NCBI GenBank assembly: GCA_030544215.1
Contig: JARZZO010000003.1
Span: forward strand, 47,102,045 to 47,166,044
Direction of reading: 5' to 3'
From: Zantedeschia hybrid cultivar
Taxonomy: Eukaryota; Streptophyta; Magnoliopsida; Alismatales; Araceae
Length of the DNA: 64,000 nucleotides
Numbering within the stretch: the stretch's first letter is position 1; each line of letters opens with the position of its first letter. The notes beneath the pieces were generated by a model, which was given only the letters and a program-made list of their open reading frames with translations, made no database searches and had not been told where the DNA came from. Shown piece by piece: positions 23,777-34,508 of this stretch. A program made the translations under genes and the position numbers.

Positions 23777-23970
23777 AATTCCCTACAGGAGATAAGTGAA
23801 ATCTATTCAACAGATGTTCAATTATTAATTTTTTAAAAAAGACATGCTCTTTTGTTCAAGTTTCAACTCCCACTAATTTTCGACGGTTTGTATAACCCTC
23901 AACTACAGAGAACGGGAGACGCCGACAGTCTCTTAGTGGGGATCAGAATCTCAATAACTTGCAATACAGC

Positions 23971-24276
23971 CTTGTGGATAGTACAACAAACTCTAATACA
24001 ATCAAAGAGCACCTAACTTATGGGACTTGCAACTCCTTGCAATATCTGATCATAGCTTCGGTCCCCAAAGGTTTAATGGCCTTGTGGATAGCACAACAAG
24101 CTACTAATTCTGGTCTAAGCTAACCATCGTTACGCGACGAGCATAGATTTGCATGCAGCCCTTATGGATAGCACAACAAAGCTACATGGTTCCTCTACCC
24201 CGATCATATAGGCATCTAATGCAATAGCCACAGTTTCTCCTCCCAATTAAACAGGCCTTGTGGATAGCACAACAAA
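23971..24276 (-). repeat. Four copies of the TTGTG-N5-CACAA motif, CopB leader
   Basis: Reverse-strand copies near 23971-23991, 24081-24100, 24161-24180 and 24255-24276 (plus strand CTTGTGGATAGCACAACAA). The first has one change in the loop (gtac). Order and spacing match CopA and CopC. Confidence 0.85.
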
Positions 24277-25148
24277 CCTGCCTAAAGTGATTTGAATCTT
24301 ATGACTATAACGATGGTGGACCACGCGGTAAGTTCTTAACTACTCGCGTTACGGCTTAGAGTTTATATGAGGGTATTTAGATAACCTTTATCTTGGTCTC
24401 TCCTAGGTGATAGTATATAAACATATCGTATATATTTACTAAATACTATACCTGCTTTGATTCACAATCAAACATTAAAAACAATGCATCACATACATGT
24501 CTAGTGTGGTAATGGATAGCACAGTGGGTTTGACTGGAGCCAACAATCAAACGCACACACAATTCTAATATAACATTTACATTAGAGAATCAGCAAACAC
24601 ACAAGCAAAGGATTTGCATCGCACCGCCTTCCTGGTTGCATCTGTGGATCGTCCACGCTCCTTCCTCGATTGTCTCGATCAGATTACATTTAAATCTAAA
24701 TTTACATGTAATTTTAAGAAGGCCTTCTAGCGAGTACAAGAGAGAGGGAGGTAGAAGTACATCAGAGTTTTAGAGAGAGAGAGAGGTACGCAGACCTCTA
24801 TTTATTAACAATTAATAAATATCCAACAAACATCCATGATCCACACAATCCATTTATCAAATGAATAATTAAAAGTGCATATCCATGACCACAGTGCGCT
24901 TTAAACATCTCGCACAAGATAAGCGCATCACATGGCTAAATTAAAAAGGTTTCGAAATTAAATAATTTTGGCTTTCCGAAAGCTGGGTTCCAATCAAAAT
25001 TGGTATTTGAATTTCGAAAACTCATTTTATTAACTTAACATGTAATTAAATCAAAATTTAAAAGCATTAAATACACCTCACATGTGCACACACTCCAAAT
25101 TAATAATTTTCATATTATTCCATGCAAATTAAAACACTTCTAATAATC

Positions 25149-25602
25149 AATCTAACAATTAGATTAAAACCCCATTAATAATCTAACAATTAGACTATTA
25201 ATACTAATCTAACTCTTAGACTAGTCCAATAAGGTTAAATAATAATTTAACACTTAAATTAATAATTAATTATTAATTACTAACCTAATACTTAGATTAG
25301 TCAGTTAATGTTAATTATTAATTTAACTCTTAAACCAATAATTAACACTAACTAATTAATAATTAATTAAACTAACTTTTAGATTAAATAATTAAAGTTA
25401 TTATTAATTTAACTATTTAATTAATAACAACAATAATTAATTAGGGATTACTAATTTAACATTTAAATTAGTCATTGAATTAATTATTAATTTAACTCTT
25501 AAATTAATAACTAACTCATTAATTAATAATTGTAAGATTTAATAATTAATAATTTAACATTTAAATTATTAACTATTAATCACTAATCTAACTTTTAGAT
25601 TA
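25149..25602. repeat. AT-rich N3 palindrome array, CopB leader (about 12 units)
   Basis: Units such as AATCTAA-CAA-TTAGATT (25149-25165) and TAATCTAA-CTT-TTAGATTA (25584-25602). Read on the element strand, the three-base spacer ends in G in all but one unit. The arms have diverged from CopA yet stay complementary. Confidence 0.82.
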
Positions 25603-25849
25603 CTTAAATAAAGATTAAATATTAATTTAATAATTAACTTTAATCAATATTCACCAATCATTAATTAACTAATGATTCAAAATCATTAATGCCCACTTAA
25701 ATAAGATAGAATAATAATTTAAATTTTATAAAACAATTTTAATTTTAAATTAAAATTCAATCAGACTCAAATGGGCTAATTGGGGTTTTAAAAGGGGTTT
25801 AAATTGGGGTTTAATAGGGGTTTTAATTTAAATTTAAAGGGGGAAAGAT

Positions 25850-26200
25850 GGCCCAGCCAGCATGCTGAGCCAGCGCTCGGTCAAGGTCCGAACCAGGACA
25901 ATCCTGGCTCAGCCCGAGCCTTCCTGGCTCAACCAGGGCCCAACTGTTAACTAGAGCCCGGCCCAACATGGGCCCGAACCCCCGGCCGGCTCAGCCCCGG
26001 CTCGAGCCCCGCCCGGCCCAACACCTGGACTGGCTTCCTTCTCCAACCCGACGAACCCCAGTAGACGCAGGAAACCCTAGTTGCAGGTTTCAGGCCCGGC
26101 GGCGTCGCCCCTCCAGTGGCCGCCCTGGACAGCGGCGTCGGTCCCGCCGGCAACCCCTCCGGTGCCGGCGGGATCCCCGGAGAAGCCCCAAAGCATGCAA
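25850..26200 (-). other. GC-rich leader segment of CopB
   Basis: GGCCCGG/CCGGCG-rich sequence corresponding to CopA 8156-8560. Open frames on both strands are composition effects. Confidence 0.55.
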
Positions 26201-26347
26201 AAAACCCCACCAAAATCTGGTTCCCACGCAGTAAAGGGAGGAAAAAGGGCTTGATTTAGTGAGCCTCCAAGGCCACCCCGGAGCCGGCAATGACTCCCAC
26301 TGGACAGTGGTGACTATCCATTGGGGATCCAGAGTACCGGTTCGCCA

Positions 26348-26496
26348 TCCCAATGCTTGGGAAGCAAGCACGGACTTGCCGAAAACCCCCAAATCATCAT
26401 CTCATGAAGAACTCTAAAATATCCCCAAAAATTCAATTTTGCAGAAATAAAAATAATCAGATTATTCTTAAATATCTGTGTTCATCTCATGAACAC
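26348..26496 (-). other. Leader triloop hairpins of CopB
   Basis: On the element strand: H1 at 26478-26496 is GTGTTCAT-GAG-ATGAACAC (perfect). H2 near 26394-26414 is TTCTTCAT-GAG-ATGATGA (two mismatches). H3 at 26348-26362 is TCCCAA-GCA-TTGGGA. Order and distance from the LTR match CopA and CopC. Confidence 0.68.
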
Positions 26497-26574
26497 GGAT
26501 CCAGCAAACAGATCGAATTCGCACATGGAATAATGCATGAAAACATTAAATTTGGAGACCGAAACAGGACGAAA

Positions 26575-26593
26575 AACAGCAGAACCTTACCAC
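26575..26593 (-). other. Damaged primer binding site of CopB
   Basis: After the 5' LTR, the element strand reads GTGGTA and then joins GGTTCTGCTG. Relative to CopC (GTGGTATCAGAGCC...) about 6-10 bases of the tRNA-Met site are missing. This copy could not prime normally. Confidence 0.65.
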
Positions 26594-28097
26594 TGTTGTG
26601 TTCTCGGGGTTCTCCGGATCGCTCACGCAGCGGAAAATAAAATAAAAACAGCAATCCGTTTTTCCCGTTCGAATAAATGACATCCCGATAATCGGATTCG
26701 AATCGGCAACCTTTCGGTTCCGTCGGTGCGACACCGCAAGCCGCGCAAGCGCCCAGCCTCCAGCGGAGTCCACGCGATCTTCCTCGCGACGGAAATCCTC
26801 GCGTTCCTGGTTCTTCGCAGCCCACGAAACCTCCGCCGGTCGCCGCAACGCGCGGATGATTTTCCGTCGGAGAAGCGGCAGAGCATATCCGGATATGTCT
26901 GGGATGCCAGAGAGAGAGAAACAGAGGAGGGGGCGGCTAGGGTTAACAGCAGCTTGGCATGCTCAGCTTGTTCGCTATGTTTTATACTAACCACGCGGTT
27001 TTTCATAAAAACCCCAGGTTTATATAAAACCCACTTATTTATCCATCGCCTTGAGAATCATTTACGTGTGACCCTCTAGGCCCAATTACCGGTCCGGTTA
27101 ATAGCCCAATAAGCCCAGTGACTCCTCACTAGCTTTATTAATCAATTAATAACTCTTTATTAATTAATTAATCAATCGAATTGATGTCGCACATCAAATT
27201 CGACCAGGCGTCCGATTACGTTGGGTGCCAAGCAACACCGCGTGAACTCGGAAGGTATCGGGGTTAAATAACCAACTCTTGGAACCTTTTCGCCAACAGT
27301 TACCGCGTGGATATAATCCTTCATTCGTACAATGCTCTCAAGTCAACTCAGGGTATCGCGTGTTGTCAAACGCTAACCGGTCGATTCACTTGGATTGGAT
27401 GCCGCAGATGAATATCGGAAAACTCTTTTCCCAATATTATCGTCCGCCCTGACCAGGGACTTCCGCGCATCCTTCTTAGAGCATTCTCTCTCTAAGTACC
27501 GAGAGCGAATGATTCCTTATTGACACACAATTCCCTTCGACAGTATTCCGCTGTACCCAATCCTTAGTTGTTTAGAATCCCGTGGTTAAAGATTTATAAA
27601 CCAAGGTCAAAGCACAGAAGTCCACCGACAAGGTGTCCTTGGTGTCTCAGGTCTGAGGACCATCCACGCAACTGCGACAATAGAATCAAGCTGGTTGACA
27701 GTGAGGTACAATACCATCCAACGATTCAGTCGGGTCAGTTTAGTGAACTCATTCTCCAATGAGCACCCACAGATTCGCCTTAGTGTTTCCACACAAGTGA
27801 CTTATGAGATCAGTCACCTCATCATATGAGCAGGAGTAATCTGTACTAGTCTAACTGGATATCCAATGTCCTTCTCGGATATCTTCCGACTATGAACAAT
27901 TAAGAATATGTGTGTTTAAGTGATCAGTCTCATTAGTATGATCTCATGATAATCTGATCACTATCGCACATATTCACGGACTTCATTATGAGACAATAAT
28001 TAATGCGATTTACACATAATGAATATTATGCCATTATATTAATTAATGAACGAGATTTACATAGTCAGATTGGCTTGTAGGCCACCTAAGACTAACA
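26594..28097 (-). repeat. CopB 5' LTR (1504 bp)
   Basis: Minus strand from TGTTAGTCTTAGG at 28097 to ACACAACA at 26594, TATATAAA at 27026-27019. Its variants (ctttaaccacg, atactgtcg, cagggcggac) agree with the CopA 5' LTR, not with its own 3' LTR. Confidence 0.9.
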
Positions 28098-28102
28098 AAT
28101 CC

Positions 28103-28945
28103 TGCCCGAGCGGCCCGCGCAATGGGGTACATCCGGACAGGTAGTATGAGGGTTCTTCGATGAAGATTTGAGAGGAAGAGGTTGCCAAATCGGCGTTTTT
28201 TTGGGACATTTTGGGTATTAAACATGAAACAAGAATGAATTTGGAAAGGGGGATGATCATGAAGAGGAATAAGTGGGACCATTGCCAGGGGATTAGGGGG
28301 ATCATATAATAATATGTCCCAGAAAAGATCATAGATCCTCTCTAGATCTAGAGGAATCCGAGAAAGAAGGTCTCGTGGAGACAGAGTGCTGATGATGGGA
28401 GGAGCCCGAGGTATGTCTTCAGTGATGACCCTCGACTACACCGGGGTTAGGAGCATAGTACGAAACAGGGTGTGGAGGGAAAAAACATGCGAGGGATAAG
28501 TAGCCCTCCAGAGATGATCTATTGTTAAACTAGTTTCATAGGGGTCATCTGGCTCCCCTTTATCTGTTTCCTCACTCAGCAAAATCCTTTTGTAAAATAT
28601 GCCCCAATCCCTTCTATCAGTTCATCAATCAATGGTGGCCACTGTGGCTCGGTAGGATGCTACAATAGTCTGTTCAATGCTATGTATAGGTCCCAAGTAT
28701 CAAACCAGCGGTACCACTCACATTCAGGATCATGGAACTTCCTCCTCTTCATCGGCCGCAGAGCCTTTAAGGATTTGTATCTCAACAATGGTGAGCATTG
28801 TCTAGCCAATTCTCTTCCATAAATGTCTTGCAGATCAAAGTGGTAAGTTATTATCATAGTGTTATCATTATCATGTCGGATCACGGGCCCTTTTACAAAA
28901 TGGGTAGACAAGGTCCAAGTAAGAGGATCCCGTTTTTTCTTACAC
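28103..28945 (-). pseudogene. TatB fragment 3: region after the G-patch
   Basis: Minus-strand remnant matching TatD 59440-60240. 28660-28911 (MSTHFVKGPVIRH, ALRPMKRRKFHDPECEWYRWF) is the conserved but uncharacterised segment between G-patch and RT. 28043-28332 carries HSCFMFNTQNVPKK, homologous to the frame-handover site of TatD, here with seven A instead of nine. The right end is cut by GCL1; the flank tacac (28941-28945) is its target duplication. Confidence 0.82.
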
Positions 28946-29040
28946 TGTAAGGACTGAGGTTTCGGGTTCGGTTTTCGGGTCGGTTTCGTGCCGGATCCCC
29001 TGGGTCGGACCTTGCGGGGTCTGGAGAATTTCCTCTGAAT

Positions 29041-29342
29041 GGCGTCGGAGGATCACGACGCCTTTCAAACGGCGTCTTTATAGGTGGACGCCATTTAGGC
29101 GAATTGCTGTTGTGCCACGTGGGTGCCACGTGGGCGGATTTCGGGCCGCGAGAGTACGGCCCCTGTCTTGTCGTCTGAACGGCGTCCATGATGGACGACG
29201 CGATTCAGACTGCCACCCTGCGATGTCAGTGTACGGTGCCTGTCATGTCAGCTGAATGGCGTCCATGGTGGTCGACGCGTTTCAGACAGCTGTCAGTACG
29301 GCCCGTCCTGTCATCTGATAGGCGTCCTTCTCGCTCGACGCG
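29041..29342. repeat. CGTC-N10-GACG palindrome array, GCL1 upstream cluster (5 units)
   Basis: GGCGTC-N10-GACGCS at 29041-29062, 29071-29092, 29181-29202, 29258-29279 and 29321-29342. The spacer is ten bases in every unit with different sequence. Flanks extend the arms (ctgaat before, tttcag after). Confidence 0.9.
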
Positions 29343-29902
29343 TTTTAGGTAGTTTCTGATGACCCCCGCGAGCCCTCCTTTCTTTCCCTCATTTCTCACC
29401 TCTCACTCTCTCTCCTCTCCCTCTCCGCCTCCTCCGATCCCACTCTCCGCCATTCCCTTTCTCTTCTTCCTCTCCCACCACTCCAACGCCTCCCTACCTC
29501 TCACCTCTGCCACCACCACTTCCTTCGCGGCGTTCCATTCTCCGGACGGCGGCCGACGTCCCGGCGGAGTGGCGACGTTCTCGGGGGTACCGGCGGCGGT
29601 CTGCGGCGCGGCGGTTGGGCGACACGGAGCCAGGAGGAGTTCAAGTATCCGGTAGGGGGACGAACCTTGTATGTGTTGCTCGTGCTTTCCTAGGCGTGTT
29701 TTGATGTGTTTTGGGCTAGATTGAGCATGTTTAGGGGGTGTTCTTGTGGGTATGGCCGCGTTTGTAAATGGGGTTTCGTAGTATATTTGTGGTGGATCAA
29801 CTGCTCTTCCTCCCCCTTTCCGTTTTGGGGCTTTTCGGGGCATTTGGGGTTAAGGGAGAAACCCTCGGTTCGAACCAGAGAACCAGGTTTCTGGCGCTAA
29901 AC

Positions 29903-30369
29903 GGCGTCGTGCCTGGTCGACGCCTTTTAGAAGGACGTCGGGGCAGTACGACGCGTTTTAGGGCAGAAACCTCCCATGTTCGAGGTTTAACAGGCTAGGG
30001 GTTCTGGCGCTAAATGACGTCATGGGTGGTCGACGCCTTTCAGAAGGACGTCGAGCCACCATGACGCCATTTAGGCAGGAAATCACCCCGACTGAGGGTC
30101 CATCAGCTCGGGATTCTGGGACTAAAAGACGTCATGGGCGGGCGACGCGATTTAAATGGCGTCGGGAGACCATGACGCCTTTTAAGGCAGAAATCCCTTG
30201 GGTACTGTTTTTCTGAAATTCTAGATTTATCAACTGATTGGCGTCGTAGGATGTCGACGCGTTTCAAAAGGCGACCACTTGGGTCGACGCCTTTTAGGCC
30301 AGATTTCCGTGGCCTCTGTTTTATGAACCAGTTTAGGGAGACTGAATGGCGTCGGCCTTGGGCGACGCG
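29903..30369. repeat. CGTC-N10-GACG palindrome array, GCL1 downstream cluster (9 units)
   Basis: Units start at 29903, 29934, 30016, 30047, 30128, 30158, 30240, 30270 and 30348. All have a ten-base spacer. They come in pairs 30-31 bp apart, and the pairs repeat every 112-113 bp, so the palindromes sit in a ~112-bp higher-order repeat. Confidence 0.9.
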
Positions 30370-31486
30370 ATTCAGGGCAGAACAACACTAATTCATGCCA
30401 GTAAAACGTGTTCATACTGCTAGATGGTTAGTTAGTGCATGCCTTAGTGTACTCGGATTCTTCATGACCGGATGGCACTGTGTTGTGTGCCATGCGATCG
30501 CGGGCTTTTCACGTGACCGGATCGTACTGTGCCGGGTTTTGGTGGTTTTGTGTTACTGTGGACCTGGAGTGACATTGTAGCGCTTTATCACCCTGTGCTG
30601 GTGGGGGCGTGAGCACAGCGCCGGTGGGGGCGTGGGCGGGGTGACGCCTAGTGAGAGAGGGTCACCTGGTGAACCCCGGGGTCAGCTAGTACCGGTGTCG
30701 GAGTGGTACATTCGGAGAGTCACTCATGCTGAGGGAAGGAGTAACCACCTGAGCCAGTTGGGCCGGAGTAGCCAGCGTGCTATCCGAGGGGTTACTGTTT
30801 GGTCTCAGCGGGTCGGTGTTTCCCACTTTCGCTTGTGTGGACGGTGTTTCCTACTTACTGCTGTGTGGTTGGTGTGTTTCCCACTTTCGGAGGCGTGGTT
30901 GGCGTGTTTTGTCGAGACGCAAGTTGTAGGCTTCTTGATAGAATGATTTTAGAAATATGCACGTTACATTTCGAATGCATATGGTTCATATTGAGATTTT
31001 AGGAGTAGTGTGCTACAGCTTTACTTGCCTTATTACCCGTACCTTTGTCACTGCACTTGTGGGTGTGTGTGTGGGAGGCAGGGGATCGGATGATCCCTAC
31101 TGAGCCCAATTCTGGTGTGGCTCACTCCCTGCGTTTTCAGGTGTGGTCCTTGTGGCGTGTGGCGGCGCGTGGCGTTCTCCTTGGTGTGCGGACCAGCAAC
31201 TATCTTAGTTTCCGGGGTATGCCCCGACGTTGTTGTACTTTATTTCTGCATGTACTTAATTAATCTGTTGGACATGTAATTATTGTTGGACTGTGTACGG
31301 ACATTATTATTTTACTTCCTGCGCACTGTACCCCTTGTAGTCCGTGTGAATGTTATATTTAATCTTGTTTAACGCTTACTCCTCCAGATGTGCGAATAAG
31401 ATCCTGGTATGAACCTACAGTTAATGGGCCGACATCCATTTAGTGACCGGGTCTCCGGTCATGGGATGGCGGGTCGTTACATACAC

Positions 31487-32013
31487 AGTGTAACCATTAT
31501 CTTCCATATTTTGTGATCATCTTCTTCCCCTTGTTGCTAGACAATTGGGTGTCTTATTTTCTCGGGCTTGTAACCTAGGCCATTCCCAGGTATCCTTCTG
31601 TCATCTTTTACTGGCTTAATTCTGCCCTGCAGTTGTGCCCCCGAACCTTTTTCAGGCTGGTACCCAGTTTTCATCATGATATTCCATCCAGGGGTACTCA
31701 TGAACTTCCCCCTCTTTACAGTATCAATCGGGTAGGATGAAGGAATGGTGTCTTTCAATGGGTCAGCCGATGGTAGATAAGTCTGTAGCATGGACAGGAT
31801 GGGTCGTTCCACGGGCGTAGAGACTAGAATTGAATTTGTATTTAACGAGTAAGCAGCAGCAAGAATAGGCATACTCATGACCTTGATGACTCGTCCTTTA
31901 AAGGAAAATTTTAAGGCACTGATGGTTTGTGGATGGTATAGATTCAAGTAGCTTGATGTAAGGATGGCCGAGTATCCCTTTCAGTGAAGGGTCAATCTAC
32001 AGAATGTGGAATT
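31487..32013 (-). pseudogene. TatB fragment 4: protease end and G-patch
   Basis: The minus-strand frame 31537-31947 runs without a break from the protease C-terminal strand (KFSFKGRVIKVMSMP) through YSLNTNSILVSTPVERP into a G-patch (STPGWNIMMKTGYQPEKGSG... GNGLGYKPEK). It shows that in this family the protease and G-patch share a frame. TatD differs by a 7-bp loss at the same place. G-patch domains bind RNA or RNA helicases; their role in Tat elements is not established. Cut on the right by CopC (flank gaatt). Confidence 0.85.
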
Positions 32014-33319
32014 TGTTAGTTTTAGGTGGCCTACAAGCCAATCTAACTATATAAATCTCGTTCATTTATTAATATAATATCATAATATTCATTATGTGTA
32101 AATCGCATTAATTATCGTTTCATAATGAAGTCCGTGAATATGTGCTATAGTGATCAGATTATGATGAGAGACTGATCACTTAAACACACACATTCTTAAT
32201 CGTTCCTAGTCGGAGGATATCCGAGAAGGACATCGGATATCCGGTTAGACTAGTGCATATTACTCCTGTAACGACCCGCCACCCTATAATCGGGGATCCA
32301 ATTACTAAATGGGTACCGAATCATTAATTTGGAACCGAACCAGGATCTAAGTAAGTCTGGGAAATAAATAATAAACTAAACTAAACATTCACATCGCATT
32401 GAATTGAGATGAAAGTGCAGGAATTTAAAATTATTACAATGCGACTCGATACGGCAAATAATTACATACTCCAGCTGAAAAGAAATAATTAAACATACAG
32501 GCCAGAAGTAAATAACAACTACATCGGGGCATACCCCGGAACAACCGCTGAAGGCGCTCTACATACGGCCGCACACGCCGCTCTAGGTCTGCTGGGAGTC
32601 CTCACCTGAAAACCGCAGGGGGGTGAGTCTCAAGACAAGACTCAGTAGGGATCCTTCGATCCCCACTACCCACGCACACACCCACAAGTGTAAGGTACAG
32701 CCAACGGTAAGGTAACAAGCACAGTAGTAAGTACAATTCCTAAGTCTCAACGTGAAATCACATGCAATCGAACTGTATTAAACATGCATATTTCTAAACC
32801 AGCCGATTAGGGAACCAATAACTGCCGTCTCGATAGAACACACCAACCACACAAACAACGGTGGGAAAAACCTCGACCCGCTGAGACCAAGCAGTAACCC
32901 CTCGGATAGCACTCTAGCTACTCCGGCCCAACCGGCTCAGGTGGTTACTCCTTCCCTCAGCATGAGTGACTCTCCGAATATACCACTCCGACACCGGTAC
33001 TAGCTGACCCCGGGGTTCACCAGGTGACCCTCTCTCACTAGGCGTCACCCCGCCCACGCCCCCACCGGCGCTGTGCTCACGCCCCCACCAGCACAGGGTG
33101 ATAAAGCGCTACAATGTCACTCCAGGTCCACAGTAATATAAAACCCAGCACAGTACGATCCGGTCACGTGAAAAGTCCGCGATCGCCCAACACACAAGGT
33201 AGTACCATCCGGTCATAAAGAATTCATTTCTATCGAGTACACTAAAACATGCACTAACCAACTATCTAGCAGTATGAACGCATTTTACTGGCATGAATTA
33301 GTGTGGTTCTGTCTTGAAT

Positions 33320-33674
33320 CGCGTCGCCCAAGGCCGACGCCATTCAAGCTCCATGTACTAGTTTAAGTAAAACACTGCCTTCAGAATCAGGCCTAAAAGG
33401 CGTCGACATCAGTAGTCGCCTTTTGAAAGGCGTCGACATCCTCAGACGTCAATTAGCACAGAAATCCAGGAATTCCAGAAAACATAAATCAGGGGATTTC
33501 TGCCTTAAAAGGCGTCATGGCTACCCGACGCTTATTCAAATAGCGTCACCCACCCATGACGTCTTTTAGTCTCAAAATCCCTGAACTGGCAGATTCTCAG
33601 TAAGGCGATTCCTGTCTAAAAGGCGTCGTGATGGTCCGACGCCCTTCAAAAAGGCGTCGCCCATGCACGACGTC
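33320..33674. repeat. CGTC-N10-GACG palindrome array, GCL2 cluster 1 (7 units)
   Basis: Units start at 33320, 33399, 33429, 33511, 33542, 33622 and 33653, each with a ten-base spacer. Pairs are 30-31 bp apart and repeat every 111-112 bp, the same higher-order arrangement as GCL1. Confidence 0.9.
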
Positions 33675-34248
33675 TTTCAATCCCAGGAACCAGAGTCTGC
33701 ATAAGCCCGAGGGATCCCTTCCCAACCCCAACAACCCCAAAATCACCCAAAAACGGAGGAGAAAGAGGGGCAATCCAATCCACAAGAAATCACATTCATA
33801 GAAATCCCCCATATCATCAAGAAGAACTCCTAAACATGCTTATTCTACTCCCCAAAACCAAAGATCCATAACTTGCTCAAACGGAGGAAAACATGGTTTA
33901 AACACAATACTATGGGAACCGTCACCCTACCGGATACTTGAACGCCTCCGAGCTTCAAGCCGTCCACCCGTCTCGCCCCATGCCGCCGCCGGTACCGCCG
34001 TGGTCGTCCTTACTTCACCGTGACGTCGGCCGCCATCCGGAGAGTAAAACGCCGCAGTGGAAGTGGAGGTGGTACTGGTAGGAGCTAGGTAGAGGATGGA
34101 GTGGAGGGAGAGATGAAATGGTGGGAGGAAAAGAGGGAGGAGGAGGAATCGCCGCCGAGTTCGCCGGAAGGGAAGGTGAGAAAGAAAGAAGGAAGAAAAG
34201 TGAGGGAAAGAAGGAGGGCTCGCGGGGTTAACCAGAGACTGGCTAAAA

Positions 34249-34508
34249 CGCGTCGACATCTACGGACGCCTATCAGGTGACGTGACGGCTGCTCTGACAA
34301 GACTCTGAAACGCGTCGTTCGAGGCAGACGCCGTTCAGATGACTTGTCAGGGCCGTACTCTGACAATCCCAGAGTCGCAGTCTGAAAGGCGTCGACACAC
34401 GTGGACGCCGTTCAGGCGATACGACAGGGCCGTACTCTCGCGGCCCGAAGCCAGCCCACATGGCACCCACGTGGCAGAACCTGAAACGCGTCTGCAACGG
34501 TGGACGCC
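34249..34508. repeat. CGTC-N10-GACG palindrome array, GCL2 cluster 2 (4 units)
   Basis: Units start at 34249, 34311, 34388 and 34487 (CGCGTC or GGCGTC, N10, GACGCC), with flanks tgaaa and ttcag extending the arms. Confidence 0.88.

Larger units (their letters stand above)
17441..28097 (-). mobile_element. CopB: Ty1/copia retrotransposon, minus strand, itself interrupted
   Basis: The 3' LTR is at 17441-18970 and the 5' LTR at 26594-28097. The flanks aatca (17436-17440) and aatcc (28098-28102) are a 5-bp target duplication with one change, and their junction matches the uninterrupted TatD sequence near 59440 (gaagagaatc). The interior holds gag-protease-integrase, a solo LTR insertion (20854-22441), a patch replacing the RT core (19619-20253), and RNase H. 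It is the same family as CopA and CopC. Confidence 0.92.
28946..31481 (+). mobile_element. GCL1: large solo LTR (2536 bp)
   Basis: Opens TGTAAGGACTG and closes GGCGGGTCGTTACA, with a perfect 5-bp duplication tacac (28941-28945, 31482-31486). GCL2 is an inverted relative. Strand is inferred: palindromes (29041-29342) are followed by a CT-rich leader-like stretch (29385-29470) and a GC-rich segment, the order seen in the Tat LTRs, so I read it as plus. The opposite orientation (TGTAACGACCCGCC start) is possible. With no internal region the family is unassigned. Frames such as 29403-29843 (-) and 29359-29655 (+) lack domains. Confidence 0.9.

Noticed and set aside
29403..29843. 146-codon minus-strand frame and a CT-rich promoter-like stretch suggesting a host gene
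   Set aside because: It lies inside GCL1, bounded by TG...CA ends and a perfect target duplication. No domain is visible, and the related GCL2 has different frames.
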